A DNA stretch of 64,000 nt from JAGWAJ01 sp026707615 (GCA_965207595.1 CBDBMW010000010.1:372001-436000); one strand, 5' to 3'. Counted from the stretch's first letter, positions 22,771 through 34,333 are shown. Notes: generated from the letters alone by a model not told the origin. Numbers and translations are program-made.

Positions 22771-23558
22771 TCCGCGGTCTCCGGGAACACGAAGAAGATC
22801 AGCCGCACGAGCACCACGTTGGCCGCGATCATCAGCACCGACGCGGTCACGACGCTGCGGGTCGCGGCCTGGCCGACCCCCTGCGTCCCGCCGGTCGCGT
22901 GGACGCCGAGATACGAGGCGGTGACCGCGATGATGAAGCCGAACACCATCGTCTTGAGCGTCCCCGGCAGGTAGTCGGTGAACTGGACGAGCGAGAACGC
23001 GGCCCGGAAGTAGGAATCGAAGCCCATGCCGGACACGGCCGACTCCGCCGTCCACCCCCCCACGATGCCGGTGAAGTTCATCACGACGGTCAGGATGGGC
23101 ATGGCGAGCATGCAGGCGGCGACCCGGGTGACGACCAGGAACTTGAACGAGTCGACCGCCACCGCCTCGAGCGCATCGATCTGCTCGGTCACCTTCATCG
23201 CCCCGAGCTCGGCGCCGATCCCGGCCCCGACCCGGCCCGAGACGAGCAGGCCGACGACGAGCGGCCCGGTCTCGCGCACCAGGGCCAGGGCCAGCGCGGC
23301 GGGAATGAGCGCCTCCGCCCCGAAGCGCTCGAGCGACGCCCGCGTGTGCATCGACATCACGATGCCGACCGCGTAGCCGGCCGCGGCGATCAGCGGCAGC
23401 GAGCGCCACCCGACCTCGTACACCTGCCGCGCGGTCTCCCGGGCCTCGAACGGAGGCCGGAACATCTCCCGCAGCGCGCGGCCGGCGAAGACCACGACGC
23501 GCCCGCCTTGCGCCAGCCACGGCACGATCACGGTGCGCACGAAGCCGCGCATCGACAT
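22767..23558 (-). CDS. ABC transporter permease, MlaE family
   Basis: A 263-residue inner-membrane permease of the MCE lipid transporter. It has an N-terminal amphipathic helix, then five to six membrane segments and the family block ETGPLVVGLLVSGRVGAGIGAELGAM followed by EQIDALEAVAVDS. I took ATG 23558 as start because GGACGGGAG precedes it; an ATG six bases later and one 33 bases earlier are alternatives. It is the first gene of the mlaEFD unit. Confidence 0.93.
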   Translation of the reverse strand: MSMRGFVRTVIVPWLAQGGRVVVFAGRALREMFRPPFEARETARQVYEVGWRSLPLIAAAGYAVGIVMSMHTRASLERFGAEALIPAALALALVRETGPLVVGLLVSGRVGAGIGAELGAMKVTEQIDALEAVAVDSFKFLVVTRVAACMLAMPILTVVMNFTGIVGGWTAESAVSGMGFDSYFRAAFSLVQFTDYLPGTLKTMVFGFIIAVTASYLGVHATGGTQGVGQAATRSVVTASVLMIAANVVLVRLIFFVFPETAE

Positions 23559-23634
23559 TCTCCCGTCCTCTTCCGCGCTCGCGCCGCGCACTCGCTCCGC
23601 CGGGTGCCGCGGCGCAGGCTCCCCTGCCGGCGCC

Positions 23635-24588
23635 TCAGAAGACCCAGTAGGCCACCCCGACGCTCAGGACGGCCGCGTCCACGCGCAGCCGCTCGGTGGC
23701 GATCTCGGTGTCGCTGGCGAACGTGACGGCGGGGCGCGTGAAGAGGTAGCCGTAGAAGGCCTGGATTCCGATCCGCGGGGAGACGTCCCACCAGGCGCCG
23801 ACGCCGGGGCGCCACACGAGGCTGTTGCGCACCGCGATGGCTCGCCCGGCACCTACCCGCTCGGTGTCGACGCCCAGGCCGTTGAACGAGTACCCCGCCA
23901 CGATCGACGCGCCCGCCGCGAACCGTCCGCGCGCGATGCCGTACTCCGCGCCGGCCATCACCGGTCGGAGCTGCAGAGCGGCGAGCCCCGGGCGGCCGGC
24001 CGGCCCCGCCTCGACCTCCGCGTTCATCCAGTTGAAGGCGATGGTGGGCCCCAGGCCGTTCCGGGGGCGCAGCCGCAGCAGCGGCCCCCCGGAGAGCGCC
24101 GCCCCCAGGCCGGTTTCGGACGGCCGGGTGAGCCGCGCCGCGGCCCCCAGGCCGATGACCCGCGCCGGCCCGCCGTCCGGGCGGGGGGCCAGCGCAGGCC
24201 GCCGCGCCCGCTCCCCCGTCTGCCCGGCGCCCGTCCGCTCCGGCGGCAGGGCCGGGCGCGAGGAGGCCTTGCCGATCCCGAGTTCCGACTCGACGTGCGC
24301 CACGCCGTCCACGCCGCGCACGACGGCCAGGGCCAGATCCACCTCTTCCGGGAGCCGCACCGTCCCCCGTAGCGTCACGATCCCGTCCCGCACCCGGACG
24401 TCGATCGAGAGGGGACCGAGCACGGCATCGTTGACCAGCGCCGTGCGGACCCGCACGGCCGTACGCGCGTCGGCGACTGCCGGGGAGGTCGCCGGCGCCG
24501 CGCGGGCGCCGCACCCTGCCGCGACTCCGAGCAGCACCAGGACGAGCAGCCAACCACGCCGCGCGCGTCGGGCACGGCGGTTACGCAT
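23635..24588 (-). CDS. Lipoprotein with BON domain and putative beta-rich tail
   Basis: A protein of about 317 residues. The N-terminus has a basic stretch, a hydrophobic segment and a lipobox-like GVAAGC, so outer-membrane lipidation is likely. Residues about 40-110 form a BON domain (VRTALVNDAVLGPLSIDVRV, IVTLRGTV, VAHVESELG), a phospholipid-binding module. After a disordered linker, the last 170 residues alternate polar and hydrophobic residues and end in YWVF, suggesting an outer-membrane barrel. The combination is odd; an autonomous barrel fused to a lipidated BON domain is not something I recognise. It sits just upstream of mlaE on the same strand. Confidence 0.65.
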   Translation of the reverse strand: MRNRRARRARRGWLLVLVLLGVAAGCGARAAPATSPAVADARTAVRVRTALVNDAVLGPLSIDVRVRDGIVTLRGTVRLPEEVDLALAVVRGVDGVAHVESELGIGKASSRPALPPERTGAGQTGERARRPALAPRPDGGPARVIGLGAAARLTRPSETGLGAALSGGPLLRLRPRNGLGPTIAFNWMNAEVEAGPAGRPGLAALQLRPVMAGAEYGIARGRFAAGASIVAGYSFNGLGVDTERVGAGRAIAVRNSLVWRPGVGAWWDVSPRIGIQAFYGYLFTRPAVTFASDTEIATERLRVDAAVLSVGVAYWVF

Positions 24589-24666
24589 GGCCGAGGCGGG
24601 CGGGCGGTTCAATGCCGACAAGAGACCGGATCATACGCCGCCCCGCGACGAAATCGGCCGACGCGG

Positions 24667-25455
24667 TCAGCGGCGGGCCGGACCGGTCGATTCCTCGGAA
24701 CCTCCGTAGGCCGCGGCGAGCTCCCGCACCACGCGCGCCGACTTCAACTCCTTGTCGAGGTGCGTCGCGAGCAGCCGCCGGTGGACGGCGGCCAGCTCGC
24801 GTCCCGCGCGCGCCGGCAGCGGCAGATCGGCCAGGCTCCGCGGCGCCGCGGTCCGCGCCCCGACGAGAAAGGCCATGGCCTCGGGGGAGAGCGGAGTCCC
24901 CTCCGCCGGCGCGGCGCACTGCGCGCACAGCAGTCCCTCGAGCCGCGGCGCGAGGCGGACCGTGCCCCCGGCGAGCGTCCCGCCGCAGCGCCGGCACGCG
25001 GCCAGCGCGGGGTAGACGCCCTGCAGGCGCAGCAGCCAGTACTCGAAGTAGCGGGCCAGACGCTCCGCCGGCGCGCCCGCCGCGAGGGCCTCCGCCACGG
25101 ACGCCCCGAGGCGGAACAGGCGGTCGTTCGGATCCGCCTCCGGCGCCCACTCGTCGATCAGCTCCGCGAAGTAGCTCACGTACAGCAGTGCCTCGGCCCG
25201 GCCGCTCGTCAACGGCGACGCGAGCGGCTCGACCTGGCGCAGGCGGACGAGCTCCCGCCGCTCGTGCTCGAAATACGTGGCGCGAACGCGGGTGAGCGGC
25301 TCGAGCGCCCCGCCGAAACGGGACCGCGGGCGGCGGGCGCCCCTCGCGACTCCGCGACGCTTGCCCCGATCGGCGGTCAGGAACACCACGATCCGGTCCG
25401 CCTCGCCGAGCTTGTAGGTGCGCAGCACCAGCGCGTCCGCGGTGTGCAGCGGCAT
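24667..25455 (-). CDS. recO: DNA repair protein RecO
   Basis: A 262-residue RecO, which helps load RecA at gaps. The OB-fold start is ADALVLRTYKLGEADRIVVF; a four-cysteine zinc site (CRRCGG and CAQC) lies in the middle. Length is normal. It is the last gene of the phoH-ybeY-corC-era-(mgtE)-recO run, a widely conserved order. Confidence 0.93.
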   Translation of the reverse strand: MPLHTADALVLRTYKLGEADRIVVFLTADRGKRRGVARGARRPRSRFGGALEPLTRVRATYFEHERRELVRLRQVEPLASPLTSGRAEALLYVSYFAELIDEWAPEADPNDRLFRLGASVAEALAAGAPAERLARYFEYWLLRLQGVYPALAACRRCGGTLAGGTVRLAPRLEGLLCAQCAAPAEGTPLSPEAMAFLVGARTAAPRSLADLPLPARAGRELAAVHRRLLATHLDKELKSARVVRELAAAYGGSEESTGPARR

Positions 25456-25588
25456 TCGGTCTCCGCGGCCGCCCCCCGAGTCGACCGCCCGCCCTCATTC
25501 TAGGGCCGCCCCGCAGACGCCGAATTCCCGGGCCGCCCCCGCGGGCGCCGACGCCGGGCGCCGCTGGCGGCTCACGGCCGGGGCTGCG

Positions 25589-26944
25589 CTACAGGTAGCG
25601 AATGAAGAACGTCGCCAGCCCGAGGAAGGCGAAGAAGCCGAACACGTCGGTGAGCGTCGTGATGAAGACCGCCGAGGCGAGGGCCGGGTCGACCTTGAGA
25701 GCGCGGAGCGCGATGGGGATCAGCGTGGCCGCGAACGCGGCGACGATGAGGTTGACCACCATGGCCAGGGCCAGAATGGCCCCGAAGTACGGATTGCCCA
25801 CCACCCACCAGGCGATGCCGGCCCCGGCGATCCCGAACACGACGCCGTTGGCGAGCCCGACGAGCGTCTCCTTGCGGAGGGCGCGCCACGAGTTGCCCCA
25901 GGTGAGCTCGCCGAGCGCAATCCCCCGGACGATGACGGTCAGGGTCTGGGTGGCCGCGTTGCCTCCCATGCTCGCCACGATGGTCATGAAGGCGGCCAGC
26001 GCCACCACCCGGTCGATGGTCGCCTCGAACCGCTGGACGACGAGCGCGGCCAGCGCCGCCGTCGCGAGGTTCACGGCGAGCCAGGGCAGCCGCTTGCGCC
26101 ATGCCTCGAACGGCGAGGTGGCCACGCTCTCGTCGGCCGACACCCCGGCCAGCCGCAGGATGTCCTCCGTCGCCTCGTCCTTGATGACGTCGATGACGTC
26201 GTCGACGGTGATGATGCCGGCCAGCTTGTTCTCCCCGTCCACCACGGGGATGGCCAGCAGGTTGTAGTCCGCGACCTCGCGCGCCACGTCCTCCTGATCC
26301 GTGTCCACGCGGGCGCGGATCAGCTCCGTCGTCATGATCCGCTTGAGCGGCGTCTCGGGCGAGACGAGCAGCAGCCGGCGCAGCGAGACCACGCCGACGA
26401 GATGCCGGCGCTCGTCGACGACGTACAGGTAGAAGACCATCTCGACGTCGCGCGACCCCTGGAGGGCCTGAATCGCCTCCCCGGCCGTCAGGTCCTCCGA
26501 CAGGGCGAAGACCTCGGGGTTCATGATGCGGCCGGCCGTCCGGTCGTCGTACCCGAGCAGGTGCTGGACCTCGCCCGACTCCCGCATCAGCTCCAGGACG
26601 CTCGCGGCCAGCTCCTCGGGGAGCTGGTCGATCAGCGCCGCCGCGTCGTCCGACGGGAGCTCCGGAAAGAGCCGCGCCAGCACCTCGGCGGGGCGGTCGA
26701 CGAGCAGCGCCGCCCCGACCTCGCGGTCGAGCTCGCTCAGGGCCTCCATCGCGAGGCGGCTGTTGTGACCGAGCAGGGTGTCGAACGCCGAGCGGCGTTC
26801 CAGGGGCCGCAGATCGCCGAGAACTTCAGCGAGGTCGGCGGGATGCTGCTTCTGCAGCAGGTTCAGCAGGTTGGCGGTCGCACCAATCCGCTGCAGTCGC
26901 TTGACCGAATCGAGCACGACGTCGAGTCGACGGAGGGGCGGCAT
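25589..26944 (-). CDS. mgtE: Magnesium transporter MgtE
   Basis: A 451-residue magnesium channel: N-terminal superhelical domain (KQHPADLAEVLGDL), paired CBS domains (VVDGENKLAGIITVDDVIDV) that close the gate when magnesium is high, and five membrane helices with the pore motifs ASMGGNAATQTLT and FITTLTDVFGFF. ATG 26944 is a plausible start; 13 further in-frame codons upstream begin at 26983. No magnesium riboswitch is evident upstream. Confidence 0.94.
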   Translation of the reverse strand: MPPLRRLDVVLDSVKRLQRIGATANLLNLLQKQHPADLAEVLGDLRPLERRSAFDTLLGHNSRLAMEALSELDREVGAALLVDRPAEVLARLFPELPSDDAAALIDQLPEELAASVLELMRESGEVQHLLGYDDRTAGRIMNPEVFALSEDLTAGEAIQALQGSRDVEMVFYLYVVDERRHLVGVVSLRRLLLVSPETPLKRIMTTELIRARVDTDQEDVAREVADYNLLAIPVVDGENKLAGIITVDDVIDVIKDEATEDILRLAGVSADESVATSPFEAWRKRLPWLAVNLATAALAALVVQRFEATIDRVVALAAFMTIVASMGGNAATQTLTVIVRGIALGELTWGNSWRALRKETLVGLANGVVFGIAGAGIAWWVVGNPYFGAILALAMVVNLIVAAFAATLIPIALRALKVDPALASAVFITTLTDVFGFFAFLGLATFFIRYL

Positions 26945-27059
26945 CGTGGTGACCGGGGAGCGGCGTACGCCCCGCCAACGCACGGACCGGTGTGGGTCGT
27001 TGTCCCACGTCTTCGGTCATCTGGTCGATCGATTGTACCACGGCCCCGGCAGCGGCGGC

Positions 27060-28040
27060 TCAGCCCTGGAGGCCGAGATCGCGGAGGGCGCGCGGGTTCT
27101 CCCGCCATCCTTCGCGAACCCGGACGTGCAGGTCGAGGAAGACCCGGGCGCCGAAGAAGCGCTCCAGGTCGGCGCGGGCCTCGCTGCCGATTCGCTTCAG
27201 CATCGCGCCCGAGCGTCCGACCACGATCCGTTTGTGTGACGGGCGCTCCACCACGATCGAGCAGTACAGCCGCAGGAGCCCGCCGCCCCGGCGCCCGGCG
27301 AGGGCGCGGGCCGACCCGTCGCCGGCAGGCTCGGCCTCCGATTCCACCGCCTCCACCGCCGCCTCCTCGTCGAAGCGGTCGACGACCACCGCCGTCGAGA
27401 ACGGCAGCTCCGCCCGCGTGTGGTGCAGCACCTTCTCCCGCACGGTCTCCGCGACCAGCACCCGCTCCGGCTGATCGGTGAGGTAGTCGTCCGGATAGAG
27501 GGGTTCGCCTTCGGGCAGCTCGTCCAGGATGACCCCTTCGAGGCGGGCGACGCCGTCCCCGGTGAGGGCCGAGAGCGGCACGATGGCCGCGAACTCCCTC
27601 TGCTCCCGGTAGTGGTCGATGAGCGGCAGGAGCCGCGGCTTGGCCATCCGGTCGATCTTGTTGAGGGCGAGGACCACGGGCGTCCGGACCCCGTCGAGCA
27701 GGCCCAGCACGAACCGGTCGCCGGCGCCCCGCGGGGTCGAGGCGTCGAGCACGAGGACGATGACGTCGACCTCGCCGATCGTCGAGACCGCGAGATCGAC
27801 CATCCGGACGTTCATACGGTGCAGCGGGCGGTGAATGCCCGGCGTGTCGACGAAGACGATCTGCCCCGGCCGGACCGCACCCGATCCGTCGCCGGACACG
27901 TTCCTGACCCCCAGGATGCGGGTCCGGGTCGTCTGCGGGGTCTCCGAGACGATCGCGACCTTGGTCCCGACGAGCCGGTTGAGCAGGGTGGACTTGCCCG
28001 CGTTCGGCCGGCCGATGAGCGACGCGACGCCGGACCTCAT
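27060..28040 (-). CDS. era: Ribosome-assembly GTPase Era
   Basis: A 326-residue GTPase acting in 30S maturation. G1 is GRPNAGKS, G3 DTPGI, G4 NKID; the C-terminal KH domain that binds 16S rRNA has VVGRSGAMLKRIGSEAR. A Gly/Arg-rich insertion of about 25 residues (near ALAGRRGGG) sits between domains. Its start overlaps the corC stop by 4 bp. Confidence 0.95.
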   Translation of the reverse strand: MRSGVASLIGRPNAGKSTLLNRLVGTKVAIVSETPQTTRTRILGVRNVSGDGSGAVRPGQIVFVDTPGIHRPLHRMNVRMVDLAVSTIGEVDVIVLVLDASTPRGAGDRFVLGLLDGVRTPVVLALNKIDRMAKPRLLPLIDHYREQREFAAIVPLSALTGDGVARLEGVILDELPEGEPLYPDDYLTDQPERVLVAETVREKVLHHTRAELPFSTAVVVDRFDEEAAVEAVESEAEPAGDGSARALAGRRGGGLLRLYCSIVVERPSHKRIVVGRSGAMLKRIGSEARADLERFFGARVFLDLHVRVREGWRENPRALRDLGLQG

Positions 28041-29302
28041 GCGCCGTCCGCCGCTCCGGCGGTGCGGCGGACGCGGACCCTGCGCACGCGCCGGCGCTCC
28101 GCCTCGACCACCTCGATCCGCAGGCCGTCCGCGTCGAACGACTCTCCCGCGTACGGGACCCGTCCGAGGCGCGACAGCACGTAGCCCGCCACCGTCTCGA
28201 AGCCCTGCGCCTCGATCGACACGTCGAGAGGCCGGCTCATGTCGTCGACGCTGACGCCGCCGGCGAACAGGAACGCCCCCTCGCCCTCGTCGACGATCGG
28301 CTCGTCCTCCTCCCGGTCGTACTCGTCGCGGATCTCGCCCACGATCTCTTCCAGCAGGTCCTCGATCGTCACCAGCCCCGCCGTGCCGCCGTACTCGTCG
28401 TGCACGATCGCGCTCTGCACGCGCTCGCGCTGCAGCTCCTTCAGGAGCTCCGCCACCCGCTTCGTCTCCGGGACGGTATGGGCGGGCCGCAGCAGCCGAT
28501 CGACGATGCGGTCGCTCCCCTCGGCGTCCGTCAACCCTACGAGATCCCGCACCACGACGAACCCGAGGATGGTATCGAGGCTGTCCCGGTACACCGGCAA
28601 TCGGGAGTAGCGCTCCTCGGCGAACCGAGCGCGCAACTCGTCGAGCGTCGCCGTGGACTTGACGGCCACGATGTCCGGACGCGGGGTCATGACCTCCCGC
28701 ACCAGCGTGTCGCCGAACTCGACCACCGACTGCAGCAGCTCGCGCTCCTCCTGCTCCTCGTCCGCCGCCCGCTGCCCGCCCGCGGCCGGTTCGTCGGGAC
28801 TCGCGGCGCCCGCGGAGGCGTTGCCGTTGCCGCCGGCCTCGGCGCGGTACCCGATGCCCCGGAGCAGGCCGACGAGTGCCTCGCTGAGGGGGCGGACAGG
28901 CCGCACCGCCCGCTCGAACGACGGCAGCAGCAGCACCAGCACGCCCTCCGGATCGCGGCGGACGATGAGCAGCGGGACGAGCTGACCGCAGGCCACCGCC
29001 GCGACCGCCAGAGCGCTGGCGACGATACCTGCCGAGACGAGCCCGTCCCCGCCGGCTACGAGCAGCGACACGCCCGCGGCCAGCGACACCGTCAGCACCT
29101 GGAGCAGGCGCACGGGGACGAACAGGCGGGCCGGATCGTCGAGGTAGCCGAGCCGCTCGAGCGCGCGTCCGCGCTCCGCGCTCAGTCGGAGCGGCAGCCG
29201 CATCAGCGCCGTGAACGCCGCGTCGAGAGTGCCCAGGTAGACGAGAGCGCAGGCGAGCAGGAACAGGGCGAAACTCTCGATCACCAGCGTGTAGGGGATC
29301 AC
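28037..29302 (-). CDS. CorC/HlyC-type CNNM transporter protein
   Basis: A 421-residue protein: N-terminal membrane helices of the DUF21/CNNM kind, a Gly/Ala-rich linker, two CBS domains (REVMTPRPDIVAV, YSRLPVYRDSLDTILGFV) and a C-terminal CorC_HlyC domain (DEYGGTAGLVTIEDLLEEIV). Family members are linked to magnesium or cobalt efflux. The membrane part is weaker than usual, as often in copies next to ybeY. It overlaps ybeY and era by 4 bp on either side. Confidence 0.9.
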   Translation of the reverse strand: MIPYTLVIESFALFLLACALVYLGTLDAAFTALMRLPLRLSAERGRALERLGYLDDPARLFVPVRLLQVLTVSLAAGVSLLVAGGDGLVSAGIVASALAVAAVACGQLVPLLIVRRDPEGVLVLLLPSFERAVRPVRPLSEALVGLLRGIGYRAEAGGNGNASAGAASPDEPAAGGQRAADEEQEERELLQSVVEFGDTLVREVMTPRPDIVAVKSTATLDELRARFAEERYSRLPVYRDSLDTILGFVVVRDLVGLTDAEGSDRIVDRLLRPAHTVPETKRVAELLKELQRERVQSAIVHDEYGGTAGLVTIEDLLEEIVGEIRDEYDREEDEPIVDEGEGAFLFAGGVSVDDMSRPLDVSIEAQGFETVAGYVLSRLGRVPYAGESFDADGLRIEVVEAERRRVRRVRVRRTAGAADGA

Positions 29303-29766
29303 GCGATCCCCCCTTTCTTCTGCAGGCGGCGCTCGAAGCGCGCCATCCGGCCGCCGTCGCTCGTGTGGTCGTACCCCAGCAGATGGAGCAGTCCGTGGAG
29401 CGCCAGGCGGCGCAGCTCGACCTCGAGCGGCTGCCCGGCGGCGCGGGCCTGCCGGCGGGCGACGCCGGTGGCGATCACGATGTCGCCGAGGATGCGGGGC
29501 GCGCCGTGCGGGCGGGGCGACCCGCTCTCCCCGTCGGCCGGGAAGGCGAGCACGTCGGTAGCCCGATCGACGCCCCGGAAGCGCCGGTTGAGCGCCCGCA
29601 TCTTGCGGTCGCCGACCAGCGCGACCGCCACCGCGCCGCGGGCCGCGCGCGGGGCGTGGCGCTCGAGCCAGGGGCCGAGGGTGGCGGCGGGCAGATCGCG
29701 CTCGGCGGGCAGGGGACGCCCCCGTCCATCCGTGGCCACGACGCGCAGCACGCGGTCGGCCGTCAC
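29299..29766 (-). CDS. ybeY: Endoribonuclease YbeY
   Basis: A 155-residue metal-dependent rRNA maturation factor. The metal-binding motif HGLLHLLGYDH is intact near the C-terminus, and LNRRFRGVDRATDVLAFP is the conserved middle. It lies between phoH and corC as in most bacteria. Confidence 0.95.
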   Translation of the reverse strand: MTADRVLRVVATDGRGRPLPAERDLPAATLGPWLERHAPRAARGAVAVALVGDRKMRALNRRFRGVDRATDVLAFPADGESGSPRPHGAPRILGDIVIATGVARRQARAAGQPLEVELRRLALHGLLHLLGYDHTSDGGRMARFERRLQKKGGIA

Positions 29767-29817
29767 GGCGCGGGCCGTCTCCCCGTCCGCGAACTGTCGG
29801 GATCGGGGGCCGGGTCG

Positions 29818-30828
29818 TCAGTTGTCATCGGAAGCACGATCCGCATCCGCCTCGTACGCCTTGACGATGCGCTGCACGAGGGGATGCCGGACGACGTCGC
29901 GGTCGTTGAATCGGATCAGCGCCACCCCGCTCACGGACCGCAGCACGGAGATCGCATCGACCAGACCCGAGGTGCGGCCGGCCGGCAGGTCGATCTGCGT
30001 GATGTCGCCGGTGACCACCGCCTTCGATCCGAAGCCGAGGCGCGTCAGGAACATCTTCATCTGCTCGCGGGTCGTGTTCTGCGCCTCGTCCAGGATGACG
30101 AAGGCGTCGTTCAGGGTCCGCCCCCGCATGAAGGCGATCGGCGCAATCTCGATTACGCCGCGGTCGATCAGCCGGCCCACCTTGTCGCCGTCCAGCATGT
30201 CGTACAGGGCATCGTAGAGCGGTCGCAGATAGGGATTGACCTTCTCCTGCAGATCGCCCGGCAGGAAGCCGAGCTTCTCCCCCGCCTCGACCGCGGGCCG
30301 GGCCAGGATGATGCGGCTCACCCGCTTCGCGGTCAGGAACGCCACCGCCTGCGCCATCGCCAGGTAGGTCTTTCCCGTGCCCGCCGGCCCGACCCCGAAC
30401 ACCACGTCGTAGCGCTCGATGGCGTCCCGGTAGCGCCGCTGGTTGACCGTCTTGGGCGTTACGTGCCGCTTGCCGGAGGCGCGGACCGGCCCCTGCGCGA
30501 AGTAGTCGCGCAGGTCGACGGCCGCGTCGTCCTCGACGAGCTGGGACACCCGGCGCAGGTCGTCCCGGGAGAAGTGGTAGCCCTCACGGAGCAGCCCCGA
30601 GAGCTGGTCGATCACGCGCTCGGTCCGGGCCACGCTGGGAGCGTCGCCGCTGACGAGCAGGTCATGCCCGTCCGTCCGAATCCGGACGTCGAACAGGTGC
30701 TCGATCTGCTTGAGGTTCTCGTCGCGGGAACCAAAGAGAGCCTCGACCCCCTCGTCGGGGATCGGGATCTTCACAAGGGAAGGTGTGGCTATCGGGATCT
30801 CCCCTACCGCTGCCGGATTGTTTACCAA
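29818..30828 (-). CDS. PhoH-like ATPase (YbeZ)
   Basis: A 336-residue ATPase that partners YbeY in RNA metabolism. An N-terminal KH-like segment (LFGSRDENLKQIEHLFDV) precedes the ATPase with GPAGTGKTYLA (Walker A) and FVILDEAQNTT (Walker B). TGDITQIDLP and GLVDAISVLR complete the fold. It ends 51 bp before ybeY. Confidence 0.93.
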   Translation of the reverse strand: MVNNPAAVGEIPIATPSLVKIPIPDEGVEALFGSRDENLKQIEHLFDVRIRTDGHDLLVSGDAPSVARTERVIDQLSGLLREGYHFSRDDLRRVSQLVEDDAAVDLRDYFAQGPVRASGKRHVTPKTVNQRRYRDAIERYDVVFGVGPAGTGKTYLAMAQAVAFLTAKRVSRIILARPAVEAGEKLGFLPGDLQEKVNPYLRPLYDALYDMLDGDKVGRLIDRGVIEIAPIAFMRGRTLNDAFVILDEAQNTTREQMKMFLTRLGFGSKAVVTGDITQIDLPAGRTSGLVDAISVLRSVSGVALIRFNDRDVVRHPLVQRIVKAYEADADRASDDN

Positions 30829-30843
30829 GCTTTCGGCGGGCGG

Positions 30844-32634
<1,791 letters not shown>

Positions 32635-32727
32635 CGTCGTTCCGTCCAATCCGCCGGCGGCACGCGGCCGGCCGCGCGGGCGGCATGACCGGCGCCGGCC
32701 GATGCGCGCCGGCATCCGGAGTGCTCG

Positions 32728-34107
32728 TCACACCGTGGGTTTGGGCCCCCCCAGCCCGCGCTCCCGGGCCGGCTGCTCCGCATCCTCGGGCCCGCCCCCG
32801 GGCCTGTCGTCGGGGACGGCCCTCAACCGGCGCTCCCGCGCCGCGTGCTCCGCGGGTCCAGGCACGGCGTCGGCAGTCAGCGTCCGCACTACGTCGTCCC
32901 GCCCTACCAGCGTCTCCCCGCCGGACGTCATGTCCTTGACGGTCACGTTGCCCTGCGCGAGCTCATCCTCCCCGAGGATGAGGACGTGTCGGGCGCAGGT
33001 GCGGTTGGCCCGCCGCAACTGTGCCTTCATCGAACGGTCGCCGTAGTCGATCAGCACCGTCAGCGCCGCCCGCCGGAGGTCGCGCGCGAGCCGATGGGCC
33101 GGCTGCCGCGCCGCTTCGCCGAGGGCGACGATGAAGGCGTCCGGCGCACGGGGGCCGGGGCCGTCGGGCATCGCCAGCACGAGCCGCTCCATCCCCGCAG
33201 CGAATCCGATTCCGGCCCGATCCGGACCGCCGAGCTGACGAACGAGACCGTCGTAGCGCCCGCCGCCGAGCAGCGCGTTCTGCGCGCCGAGGCGGCCGCC
33301 GCGGATCTCGAAGGTGGTGCGCGTGTAGTAATCGAGTCCGCGCACCAGGCGGTGGGACACGCGGAAGTCGACGTCCAGCGCCTTCAACAGGCCGGTCGTG
33401 GCCTCGAAGTGCGACCGGCACGCGTCGCAGAGGTAGTCGGTCGCGTGCGGCAACGTGTCGACGATCGGCTGGCAGGACGGCACCTTGCAGTCGAAGATGC
33501 GGAGGGGATTCAAGGCGGCGCGGCGCCGGCAGTCGCCGCAGAGGTCCGCCGCGCGATCCCCCAGGGCGGCCAGCAGCGCGCGACTGAACCCCGGACGGCA
33601 TTCGGCGCAGCCGACCGAGTTGACGACGACTTCGGCATCGTCGATGCCGAGCGCGTCGACGAGCGCCGCCGCCATCTCGACGACCTCCGCGTCGAGCGTG
33701 GCGTCCGTCACCCCGAAGACCTCGACGTCGAGCTGGTGGAACTGCCGGTAGCGCCCCTTCTGCGGTCGCTCGTAGCGGAACATCGGACCGAGACTGAAGA
33801 TCTTGACCGTCGGAAGCCGCTGCTCGAGCGCATGCTCGACGAAGGCTCGCACCATGCTCGGGGTCGCCTCCGGCCGCAGCGTCACCCGCTCGCCGCCCTT
33901 GTCCTCGAAGGCGTACATCTCCTTCTGGACGATGTCGGTCGTCTCGCCGGTCCCCTTGGCGAACAGCTCCTCCCGCTCGATGACCGGGGTCCGTATCTCC
34001 CGATAGCCGTAGCGCTCGCAGACGTCGCGCACCACCTGCTCTGCCCGCTGCCAGCGCTCGATCTCGCCGGGCAGGATGTCGTGCGTGCCGCGGATGGCCG
34101 GAATCAT
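32728..34107 (-). CDS. hisS: Histidine--tRNA ligase
   Basis: A 459-residue class II synthetase. It starts IPAIRGTHDILPGE and has TLRPEATPSMVRA, MFRYERPQKGRYRQFHQ, the histidine-binding GLDYYTRTTFE and GGGRYDGL. A cysteine-rich insert (CAEC, CGDC, CKVPSC, CDAC) suggests a bound zinc. The C-terminal anticodon domain carries a short Arg/Pro/Glu-rich tail. A TATAAT box lies about 60 bp upstream at 34166-34171. Confidence 0.95.
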   Translation of the reverse strand: MIPAIRGTHDILPGEIERWQRAEQVVRDVCERYGYREIRTPVIEREELFAKGTGETTDIVQKEMYAFEDKGGERVTLRPEATPSMVRAFVEHALEQRLPTVKIFSLGPMFRYERPQKGRYRQFHQLDVEVFGVTDATLDAEVVEMAAALVDALGIDDAEVVVNSVGCAECRPGFSRALLAALGDRAADLCGDCRRRAALNPLRIFDCKVPSCQPIVDTLPHATDYLCDACRSHFEATTGLLKALDVDFRVSHRLVRGLDYYTRTTFEIRGGRLGAQNALLGGGRYDGLVRQLGGPDRAGIGFAAGMERLVLAMPDGPGPRAPDAFIVALGEAARQPAHRLARDLRRAALTVLIDYGDRSMKAQLRRANRTCARHVLILGEDELAQGNVTVKDMTSGGETLVGRDDVVRTLTADAVPGPAEHAARERRLRAVPDDRPGGGPEDAEQPARERGLGGPKPTV

Positions 34108-34165
34108 GAAATGGTCGCGAAATCGGGAAAGCGCTGCCGCGCGGCGGAGCGGGACGCCGCCTGTG

Positions 34166-34171
34166 ATTATA
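34166..34171 (-). promoter_or_regulatory. -10 box (TATAAT) upstream of hisS
   Basis: A perfect TATAAT on the minus strand, about 60 bp before ATG 34107, probably starts the long leftward hisS-aspS-phoH-ybeY-corC-era transcript. No clear -35 element is visible because a family A repeat element begins just beyond it. Confidence 0.5.
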
Positions 34172-34186
34172 GCCTCATGGCCGGGC

Positions 34187-34295
34187 CGCCCTGGCGCCGC
34201 CAGCCCGTCGCAGGCTCCGGGTCGGCCCCAGCCCCACCGTCCCGGGAGCTTGCGCCGCGGCCCGCACTCCGTTGGCGTTCTGCGGCGCAGACACT
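34187..34295 (-). repeat. IS1182-ended non-coding element (family A, copy 2)
   Basis: Reading leftward this carries GTCTGCGCCGCAGAACG, CCAACGGAGTGCG, GCGCAAGCTCCCG and GGTCGGG/TCCGGG words in the same order as the other copies. It fills the space between the divergent hisS and moaA promoters. Confidence 0.82.
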
Positions 34296-34333
34296 CAGCC
34301 TGCCGCCGTCGCCCAACCGGGGGACGCGGATGC

